Assembly: GCA_030038335.1 (NCBI GenBank)
Contig: JASHPC010000033.1
Coordinates: 1-6,577 of the forward strand
Direction: 5' to 3'
From: Vulcanimicrobiota bacterium
GTDB lineage: Bacteria > Vulcanimicrobiota > Vulcanimicrobiia > Vulcanimicrobiales > Vulcanimicrobiaceae
Length of the DNA stretch: 6,577 bases
Below are positions 1 to 5,276 of this stretch, piece after piece. Position numbers and translations under genes: made by a program. Position 1 is the stretch's first letter, and the number at the start of each line of letters is the position of its first letter. A model generated the notes under the pieces. It searched no databases and was not told where the DNA came from. It was given only the letters and a program-made list of their open reading frames with translations.

Positions 1-163
1 CAGCGAAAGCGGCATGCGCGAGGTGGAAGATCTTCGCCGGGCGCGCGTAGCGGGAGCGCGTGGTTTCCTCATCGGGGAATCGCTGGTCAGGGCCGCTGAC
101 CCGGGCGCGACGATCGCGGAACTCAAGTCGTCGCTGGCAGCCGACGCGGCGTCGACGCGCTGA
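1..163 (+). CDS. trpC: Indole-3-glycerol phosphate synthase, C-terminal end (partial)
   Basis: The reading frame enters at base 2 and ends in TGA at 161-163, giving the last 53 residues of the protein; the rest lies before the window. It opens with SESGMREVEDLRRARVAGA and continues into GFLIGESLVRAADPGA. The SESG and GFLIGE segments are the conserved strand-7 and strand-8 phosphate/substrate-binding parts of the TrpC (beta/alpha)8 barrel. The enzyme closes the ring of CdRP to form indole-3-glycerol phosphate, the substrate of tryptophan synthase, in the cytoplasm. The stop shares one base with the trpF start (TGATG), so the two genes are almost certainly cotranscribed and translationally coupled. 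The identification rests on these motifs plus the trpFBA genes that follow. Nothing in the visible part looks damaged. Confidence 0.9.
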   Translation, partial: SESGMREVEDLRRARVAGARGFLIGESLVRAADPGATIAELKSSLAADAASTR

Positions 164-792
164 TGCGCACGCGCGTGAAGTTCTGCGGCTGTACGAACTG
201 GCGCGACGCCGAGGCCGCAATAGACGCGGGCGCCGACGCGATCGGCATGATCTTTGCAGCGTCGCCGCGACACATTGCGTGGCCCGACTTCGAGGAGATC
301 GCGAGTCGCATTCCTCCTTTCGTTGGCGCCGTCGGCGTCTTCGTCGACCCAAAACGCACCGAAGTGGAAGCCGCGCGCGACGTTCTGCCGAGCATGATCG
401 TGCAGTTGCATGGTAATGAATCGGGAACGTTTGCGTCCGAGATCGGGGGGCTCGTCATCAAAGCTCTGCCGGTCATGCCTGTGGACTCCACGCAGCGACT
501 CGCGCACCGCTGCGCGGATTTTACGAGTGCGCTGATTCTCTTTGACACGGCCCGCGAAAATCGGAATGTTGCCGCGTCTGCGTTTGCCTGGGATAGCATC
601 GCGCCGATAGCGCGTGCGCGGCCCGTCGTTGTCGCGGGTGGCTTGACTCCGGAGAACGTTGGGGCGTGCGTACGCGGCGTCCACCCGTTCGGAGTTGATG
701 CTCGTAGCGGCATCGAGGATGAAAAGGGACGCAAGGATTCAACCAAGATGTCGTCTTTCGTGCGCGCCGTGCGCAGTGCGGATGAAGCCTGA
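163..792 (+). CDS. trpF: Phosphoribosylanthranilate isomerase
   Basis: A 209-residue protein, normal length for TrpF. It carries out the Amadori rearrangement of N-(5'-phosphoribosyl)anthranilate to CdRP, the step before TrpC. VKFCGCTN at residues 5-12 holds the catalytic base Cys8. LFDT at 126-129 holds Asp128, matching the catalytic acid. Phosphate-binding strands 7 and 8 are seen as VAGGLTPENV (157-166) and GVDARSGIE (177-185). QLHG is at 81-84. The segment after Asp128 normally reads GG[ST]GxxFDW; here it is NVAASAFAW, the same length but without the glycines, while strand 8 has ARSG instead of the usual VSSG. The ATG at 163 overlaps the trpC stop and gives the expected N-terminus; no Shine-Dalgarno sequence precedes it, so coupling to trpC translation is likely. 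The 3' end overlaps trpB by 11 nt. Function is confident from motifs and context; whether the altered loop affects activity is unknown. Confidence 0.95.
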   Translation: MRTRVKFCGCTNWRDAEAAIDAGADAIGMIFAASPRHIAWPDFEEIASRIPPFVGAVGVFVDPKRTEVEAARDVLPSMIVQLHGNESGTFASEIGGLVIKALPVMPVDSTQRLAHRCADFTSALILFDTARENRNVAASAFAWDSIAPIARARPVVVAGGLTPENVGACVRGVHPFGVDARSGIEDEKGRKDSTKMSSFVRAVRSADEA

Positions 793-1960
793 CGCGCGCG
801 GCTACTTCGGGGACTTCGGCGGGCGATTCGTTCCGGAAGTGCTCGCCTATGCACTCGACGAGCTAGAGCGCGCGATGGTGCTCGCATTCGACGATCCGAG
901 TTTTTGGAGCGAGTATCGTGCGCTGTTATCGAGCTATGTCGGGCGTCCGTCGCCGATATATCGCGCGGAGCGTTTCGAGACGGACGTTCCGACGTTCGTC
1001 AAGCGCGAAGATCTCAATCACACGGGATCGCACAAGATCGACAACACGCTCGGTCAGGCGCTGCTCGCGCGGCGCATGGGGAAGCAGCGTCTGATCGCAG
1101 AGACCGGCGCTGGGCAGCACGGCGTCGCCACGGCGACGGTGGGTGCGAAGTTCGGCTTCCCCGTCGACGTCTATATGGGCGCGCGCGACGTCGAGCGGCA
1201 AGCGCCAAACGTCGCGCTCATGCGCCTTCTCGGCGCGACGGTGCATCCGGTGACCTCGGGAACTCAGACGTTGAAGGACGCCACGAACGAAGCCTTTCGA
1301 GCCTGGGCAGCGGGAGTAGAAGAAACATTCTACGTTATCGGTAGCGTCGTCGGCGCCCATCCCTATCCCTACATGGTTCGCGAGTTTCAACGTGTCATCG
1401 GCGACGAAGCGCGCGTGCAGTGCATCGAGGCATACGGGAGACTTCCGAGCGACGTTGTCGCATGCGTCGGCGGAGGAAGTAACGCGATCGGCATCTTCAC
1501 GGCGTTTCTCGACGACGCGGACGTGAAACTGTGGGGAGTCGAAGCGGCGGGAGAGGGCCTCGCGAGCGGCAAGACCGCAGCATCGCTGGGAGCGGGGAGT
1601 GTCGGTGTGCTCCATGGCTCTCGCTCGTACGTTCTTCAAACCGATGACGGGCAAGTCGTCGAAACGCATTCGGTCAGCGCAGGCTTGGACTATCCCGGCG
1701 TGGGACCGGAACACGCATATTTGAAAGAGAGTGGACGTGCGACGTACGTGAACGTCTCCGATGAAGAAGCGTTAAGCGCGTTTCAAGAGTTCGCCCGCGC
1801 GGAAGGCATCGTGCCCGCGCTCGAGAGCGCGCACGCGCTCGCCTTCGCTCGAAGACTCGCTCGCGAACGCTCGTCGAGGGATCTCATTCTCGTAAATCTC
1901 AGCGGACGCGGCGACAAGGACCTTGCGCACGTGGCATCGCTCTTGTCATCCCGGATGTAA
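782..1960 (+). CDS. trpB: Tryptophan synthase beta chain
   Basis: A 392-residue PLP enzyme that joins indole (channelled from TrpA) to L-serine to form L-tryptophan in the alpha2-beta2 complex. The start at ATG 782 yields MKPDARGYFGDFGGRFVPE, the classic TrpB N-terminus, and overlaps trpF by 11 nt (ATGAAGCCTGA). Visible motifs are KREDLNHTGSHK with the PLP lysine at Lys85, AETGAGQHG with catalytic Glu107, the phosphate-binding loop GGGSNA at 230-235, SAGLDYPGVGPEH with Asp303 at 299-311, EGIVPALESAHA at 341-352 and NLSGRGDKD at 372-380. The length is typical. One small oddity is HKIDN at 84-88, where HKINN or HKTNQ is usual. This is the canonical TrpB1 form that pairs with TrpA, not the longer TrpB2 form. 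The absence of a clear ribosome-binding site and the overlap both suggest coupling to trpF. Confidence 0.98.
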   Translation: MKPDARGYFGDFGGRFVPEVLAYALDELERAMVLAFDDPSFWSEYRALLSSYVGRPSPIYRAERFETDVPTFVKREDLNHTGSHKIDNTLGQALLARRMGKQRLIAETGAGQHGVATATVGAKFGFPVDVYMGARDVERQAPNVALMRLLGATVHPVTSGTQTLKDATNEAFRAWAAGVEETFYVIGSVVGAHPYPYMVREFQRVIGDEARVQCIEAYGRLPSDVVACVGGGSNAIGIFTAFLDDADVKLWGVEAAGEGLASGKTAASLGAGSVGVLHGSRSYVLQTDDGQVVETHSVSAGLDYPGVGPEHAYLKESGRATYVNVSDEEALSAFQEFARAEGIVPALESAHALAFARRLARERSSRDLILVNLSGRGDKDLAHVASLLSSRM

Positions 1961-1964
1961 GGCA

Positions 1965-2726
1965 GTGCAGCTCGAGCGAGCCCTTCGCGCGCAAACACCT
2001 GCGTTCATCGCCTATCTCATGGCGGGCGATCCGGATGTGGAGACGACAGAGATGCTTATCGATGCGGTCGCGCGGTGCGGCGCTGCGGCCGTCGAGCTCG
2101 GGGTCCCCTACGGCGACCCGCTTGCCGACGGACCGACGATCGCGGCAGCGGGACAACGCGCGCTTTCGAAGGGCGTGACGTTGCGCGACGTGCTTGCGCT
2201 GACGGATCGCGTTCGTGAGAAGATTCCGATCGTTCTCTTCACGTATTTCAATCCCGTGTACCGATATGGCGTCGGTGCCTTTGCTGCAGACGCAGCAAAG
2301 GCCGGAGCGGCGGGTGCGATCGTTCCGGACCTCACCTTGGAGGAAGTCGAACCGCTACGTGAACGACTCCAAGAAAGAAACCTCGCAATGCCGCTGCTCG
2401 TCGCGCCCACGACGCTGGCGTATCGCGCAGCGGAGATTGCGAGAAAGGCCACCGGGTTCGTCTACGTCGTCTCGCGTCTCGGCGTGACCGGCGCCGGGAA
2501 GGCGCCGAACGTGAAAGCATTGCGCGCACAAATCGCCACCTTGCGGTCAGCGACGCATCTACCCATTGCGGTCGGCTTTGGAGTCAGTCATCGCTCGCAC
2601 GTGAAAGCCTTGGCTCCGTATGCAGACGCGTTCATCGTGGGCAGTGCGCTCATAGATGCCTATACGGGAACGAGGGGAAGCGAAGCCCTGGAGCGGGTCG
2701 AGCGCTTCGTTCAGTCGTTACGATAG
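1965..2726 (+). CDS. trpA: Tryptophan synthase alpha chain
   Basis: A 253-residue TIM-barrel lyase that splits indole-3-glycerol phosphate into glyceraldehyde-3-phosphate and indole, which passes to TrpB. The chosen start is GTG 1965, four bases after the trpB stop. It gives MQLERALRAQTPAFIAYLMA and then GDPD, a close match to the usual N-terminus; the in-frame TTG at 1923 would add 14 unlikely residues inside trpB. Catalytic Glu44 lies in VELGVPYGDPLADGP (43-57), with Asp55 as the second catalytic acid. Other family segments are IVPDLTLEE (119-127), LVAPTT (145-150), the loop-6 motif SRLGVTGAG (170-178), AVGFGVS (202-208) and IVGSAL (224-229). AAGG just before the GTG lies too close for a normal ribosome-binding site, so reinitiation after trpB is likely. 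The stop overlaps the convergent membrane-protein gene by 9 bp. The protein is slightly short at the N-terminus for the family but complete. Confidence 0.96.
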   Translation: MQLERALRAQTPAFIAYLMAGDPDVETTEMLIDAVARCGAAAVELGVPYGDPLADGPTIAAAGQRALSKGVTLRDVLALTDRVREKIPIVLFTYFNPVYRYGVGAFAADAAKAGAAGAIVPDLTLEEVEPLRERLQERNLAMPLLVAPTTLAYRAAEIARKATGFVYVVSRLGVTGAGKAPNVKALRAQIATLRSATHLPIAVGFGVSHRSHVKALAPYADAFIVGSALIDAYTGTRGSEALERVERFVQSLR

Positions 2727-4145
2727 TACCTGCGCGGGCCGAAGCATAGTACTCTCGCGCGTCAGCCATTCGTAGGCAATGCCTACACGATGAACGAGTG
2801 ACGCAATCGTCTCTCGCTCGTCGGGCAGATAACTCGTGCGGTCGCGCTTCCGGCCGCAGACAACGAAACCGTAGAGTTGCCGGCGCAGGATCATCGGACA
2901 GACGAGCGATCCCGAGAAGGAGTGCTCTTCGTTGTCGACGAGGAGCGGCTCACCCCAGCGTCGCAACCGCAAGACGATTTCGTCGTCCGTTTCGAGGTGC
3001 GGTGGGAGCGTCGCATCTCCGAGAAGCAACGCGTATCCCGTATCTGAGCACCCTGCGTAGAGACCGACGGTGCTCGTCTCCAGATTACGGCGTAGCATGG
3101 TCACGGTGAGCGTCACGAGCGCGTCCGCATCGGTTGTTGCATCGGTTTCGAGTGCATATCGATGAAGTTCTGCGAGCGCGCGATATCGTCGCGCGAAGAA
3201 GACGCGATTGAGGCGATGCTCGATTGTGTGATGGATGCTTCGCGCAGAGACGCCGACCCCGAGCGCCACGAGCGCCGTGAGCGCCGTTTCGTCGACTGAG
3301 TTGAACCGCGGACCGACAGCACGCTCGAGGATGACGATAAGCGCCCATTCGGCGAGAGCGAAGAGTGCAATCAAGCAAAGGGAAAACGCAGAGAAGATTG
3401 CAGCGCGAGAGATGACCACGTGAAGATCGAGGAGGCGATGCCGCAGCACGGCGTACGTCATGCCGATGCCACTGGCATAGCGAAGCCAGGCGAGTTCGCG
3501 AACCCAGCCGGTGTTGCCGTGCAGAAGGTGCATGGTTGCGGAGGCGACATTGATGAGCACGAGAAGAACGATCGTGCTGCCGGCCACGAGACTCGGAACG
3601 CGGTATGAAGACCCGCCTGCGATCGTACCATCGACGACAGCCGCGATTACGACGAGAAAGAACGGAAACGTAGCAACGTCGTCTGCGATAGACGCGGCGC
3701 GAGTGCCCGCAATCGACTCGGCCATCCAGGCGGCTATCATGAGAGCGCAAAAGACGATACCGATGCGCAGAATCCACGCGGACTGCTTCGTATGGCGGGG
3801 CGGATAGAGCGCGGGGAAGAGAAATGCGACTAACATGATGACGTCGACGGCCAGCGCGCCTGCCACGTTGAAGAGTTCAGCGCGGCTCGCCGCAGCGCCA
3901 ACGCCGTAGAAGCCCCGAGCGAGCGCGAGCGCAAGAAGAAAAGCAACGATCAAGCGCGCGTCGCGTGACGGGGTCGCCTTCCAAGCAACGAGCAACGCCA
4001 TCGCAAGATAGAGCAGGACGAGGACGATCTCGCCGTAGTGCTCGAAGGCGACGTTCTGCGATGCGCGCCATCCCGGCGCCACGACTTCGCCGGCAACGAG
4101 CAACGCTATGGTTAGAACGCTTCCTAGAACGGTCAGGAGGCGCAT
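2718..4145 (-). CDS. Multi-TM membrane protein with C-terminal GAF-like domain (histidine-kinase-type sensor without kinase)
   Basis: A 475-residue protein starting at ATG 4145, where an AGGAAG site lies 8 nt upstream; longer in-frame starts would overlap the upstream gene. Hydrophobic stretches near residues 5-22, 39-56, 64-82, 93-113, 122-143, 159-177, 184-203, 250-275 and 285-300 imply about eight to ten membrane passes. Between them, RHRLLDLHVVISRAAI (235-250) resembles the linker of 7TM-type histidine kinases (family motif roughly RLxDIDvVInRalvyg). HTIEHRLNRVFFARRYRA (306-323) resembles the amphipathic stretch that follows the membrane part in those kinases. Residues about 335-460 look like a GAF domain, ending in PDERETIASLVHRVGIAYEW. 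The protein stops there: no H-box, N-box or G-box, GGDEF or helix-turn-helix is present. A signal-binding or partner-recruiting role at the inner face of the membrane is inferred; the ligand is unknown. It follows the lhgO-like gene by 32 nt and is probably cotranscribed. Confidence 0.75.
   Translation of the reverse strand: MRLLTVLGSVLTIALLVAGEVVAPGWRASQNVAFEHYGEIVLVLLYLAMALLVAWKATPSRDARLIVAFLLALALARGFYGVGAAASRAELFNVAGALAVDVIMLVAFLFPALYPPRHTKQSAWILRIGIVFCALMIAAWMAESIAGTRAASIADDVATFPFFLVVIAAVVDGTIAGGSSYRVPSLVAGSTIVLLVLINVASATMHLLHGNTGWVRELAWLRYASGIGMTYAVLRHRLLDLHVVISRAAIFSAFSLCLIALFALAEWALIVILERAVGPRFNSVDETALTALVALGVGVSARSIHHTIEHRLNRVFFARRYRALAELHRYALETDATTDADALVTLTVTMLRRNLETSTVGLYAGCSDTGYALLLGDATLPPHLETDDEIVLRLRRWGEPLLVDNEEHSFSGSLVCPMILRRQLYGFVVCGRKRDRTSYLPDERETIASLVHRVGIAYEWLTRESTMLRPAQVLS
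3261..3287. repeat. Three tandem 9-bp units inside the membrane-protein gene
   Basis: Three head-to-tail units (GAGCGCCAC, GAGCGCCGT, GAGCGCCGT on the + strand) are in phase with the reverse-strand gene and encode Thr-Ala-Leu, Thr-Ala-Leu, Val-Ala-Leu at residues 287-295 of the last predicted membrane segment. This probably reflects local replication slippage that lengthened a hydrophobic helix, or simply Ala/Leu-rich coding. No separate function is implied. Confidence 0.6.
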
Positions 4146-4153
4146 TTGTCGTT

Positions 4154-4159
4154 CTTCCT
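4154..4159 (-). promoter_or_regulatory. Shine-Dalgarno site of the membrane GAF-domain gene
   Basis: The reverse strand reads AGGAAG followed by 8 nt (AACGACAA) and then the ATG at 4145. It lies in the 32-nt gap after the lhgO-like stop (4178-4180). It is the only clear Shine-Dalgarno match at any gene start in this window, and it fixes the start of the membrane protein at 4145 rather than at the longer in-frame options up to 4268. Confidence 0.7.
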
Positions 4160-4177
4160 GGCGCCGGGTACGCTGCC

Positions 4178-5230
4178 CTACGGCTGCGGCATCATACTCG
4201 CGATGTGCCGCGCGATCGCCATGGACGACGTCGCTGCCGGCGAGGGAGCGTTCCGCACCTGAATCCATCGTTCGCCGGACTCAAAGACGAAGTCGTCGAG
4301 AAAACGGCCGTGTTCATCGACGCCTTGCGCACGCATTCCAGTCGGCCCCGGAGATACGTCGGCGCTGGTCAGTTCTGGAAGAAAACGGCAAACGCTCGCG
4401 AGCACGTCCGGCCGGGATGCGCCGCTCGGGCCGAGCCAGACACTGCCGTCAATACGCGGCGTGACGTGCGCGCCGAGAAAAGGCAAGTTCGGACTGGGAA
4501 CAGGATAAATGCAGCCACGAACGATCGCGCGCTGCCCTTGCTTCAGAATGAGAAAGTCTCCGGGCATCGGTTCGATACGCGGTTGTGGCGCGCCATCGAG
4601 AACGCGCGCGATGCCGTCGGCACCGAGTCCGGCACACGCGATGACGTAGGCCGCGCTGTACTCGTTTGAAACCGTGCGCAGAACGATCGCATCTTTGCCG
4701 CGTACCGCGCCGACGATCGCGGTATCGGTCACGATCTCGCCACCGCCATCTTGAATATCACGAGCGAAGCTTTGCGCGACGCGCGCAAAGTCCACGACGC
4801 CCGTCTCGGGGACGTAGAGTCCCACAAGGCCTCTGCAGTGCGGTTCGCGCTCTTCGATGCCTCGAGCGTCAAGACGCTCCAGCGCGGCGATGCCGTTCTC
4901 GGTGCCACGGTGATAGAGTCCGTCGAGAGCGGGAACCTCGTGCTCGGATGTGGCGACGATGAGTTTGCCAACCGTGCGCCAGGGGATCTCGCGCGAGTCA
5001 CAGTAGGCGCGCAGCGCCTGCGCCCCCTCACGGCAGAGGCGCAGGCGTAGCGAGCCGGGGCGATAGTATATCCCAGAGTGGATGACACCGCTGTTGTTCG
5101 TGCTCTGATGCGACGCGAGCGTTGCCTCCTTTTCGAGGATTGCCAAGCGCAGCCGAGGGCGTCGCGCGAGAAGCTCGCGCCCGGTTGCGAGACCAAGGAT
5201 TCCTCCGCCGACGACCGCGACGTCATACAT
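4178..5230 (-). CDS. lhgO: L-2-hydroxyglutarate oxidase-like FAD-dependent oxidoreductase, internally shortened
   Basis: A 350-residue flavoprotein of the DAO/LhgO family. Family members oxidise L-2-hydroxyglutarate to 2-oxoglutarate and pass electrons to the quinone pool or oxygen. The start at ATG 5230 puts the Rossmann motif VVGGGILGL (6-14) directly at the N-terminus. It is followed by the dinucleotide-fold acid in ILEKE (31-35), then HQSTNNSGVIHSGIYYRPGS (41-60), the hallmark LhgO segment. GKLIVATSEHE (88-98), IYPVPSPNLPFLGAH (241-255), DGSVWLGP (261-268), GMRAQ (298-302) and the C-terminal RNAPSPAATSS (326-336) also match. E. coli and human enzymes carry about 50 more residues between WLGPN and the conserved KYLQKFIPE-like helix; here GPSG (267-270) runs almost directly into RFLPEL (282-287). 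The usual PFRGEY is PMPGDF (221-226). The family is sure; the exact substrate is not. It diverges from the rocA-like gene and precedes the membrane GAF gene. Confidence 0.8.
   Translation of the reverse strand: MYDVAVVGGGILGLATGRELLARRPRLRLAILEKEATLASHQSTNNSGVIHSGIYYRPGSLRLRLCREGAQALRAYCDSREIPWRTVGKLIVATSEHEVPALDGLYHRGTENGIAALERLDARGIEEREPHCRGLVGLYVPETGVVDFARVAQSFARDIQDGGGEIVTDTAIVGAVRGKDAIVLRTVSNEYSAAYVIACAGLGADGIARVLDGAPQPRIEPMPGDFLILKQGQRAIVRGCIYPVPSPNLPFLGAHVTPRIDGSVWLGPSGASRPDVLASVCRFLPELTSADVSPGPTGMRAQGVDEHGRFLDDFVFESGERWIQVRNAPSPAATSSMAIARHIASMMPQP
5015..5047. repeat. Perfect 10-bp GC-rich inverted repeat within lhgO-like gene
   Basis: CGCCTGCGCC at 5015-5024 and its exact reverse complement at 5038-5047 flank a 13-nt loop. 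The arms lie in coding sequence for residues roughly 62-72 of the LhgO-like protein. A stable hairpin is possible in the transcript early in the gene, but there is no T-tract, so a terminator is not supported. GC-rich Arg/Ala/Leu coding can create such pairs by chance. Confidence 0.5.
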
Positions 5231-5276
5231 AGGTAGAGGCCGGAATTCGCGCTCGTAAGCGATAATACTTGGCGCT
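5231..5276. promoter_or_regulatory. 46-bp divergent spacer with shared -10-like box
   Basis: This spacer separates the starts of the lhgO-like (-) and rocA-like (+) genes and must hold both promoters unless they lie inside the coding regions. On the + strand GATAAT at 5261-5266 matches five of six TATAAT positions and sits 10 nt before the rocA ATG, which would give a leader of only a few nucleotides. On the - strand the overlapping bases 5268-5263 read TATTAT, also five of six, about 32 nt before the lhgO ATG. No convincing -35 or Shine-Dalgarno sequence is seen for either gene. The AT-rich patch stands out in otherwise GC-rich DNA. Promoter activity is inferred. Confidence 0.5.

Noticed and set aside
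659..781. A longer trpB start (TTG 659) adding 41 residues
   Set aside because: The added part lies inside trpF in another frame and resembles no TrpB N-terminus. ATG 782 gives the canonical start.
123..887. A 254-codon reverse-strand open frame opposite trpF
   Set aside because: It is Arg/Ser/Ala-rich with no recognisable domain and covers a clear trpF. Long open frames opposite genes are expected in GC-rich DNA.
926..1714. A 262-codon reverse-strand open frame opposite trpB
   Set aside because: It is the antisense shadow of trpB, His/Arg-rich with no domain signature.
1923..1964. TTG 1923 as the trpA start
   Set aside because: It would overlap trpB by 38 bp and add a Cys/His-containing stretch unlike TrpA. 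GTG 1965 aligns with the family N-terminus.
2723..2752. Direct repeat ATAGTAC (2723-2729 and 2746-2752), also giving a weak AGTAC/GTACT stem, as a terminator or protein-binding site
   Set aside because: The units are only 7 bp, the stem is 5 bp with a large loop and no T-tract, and the second copy lies in coding sequence. Chance is likely.
3965..4669. A 234-codon + strand open frame crossing the membrane-protein and lhgO-like genes
   Set aside because: It is Arg-rich and motif-free and spans two well-supported reverse-strand genes and their gap.
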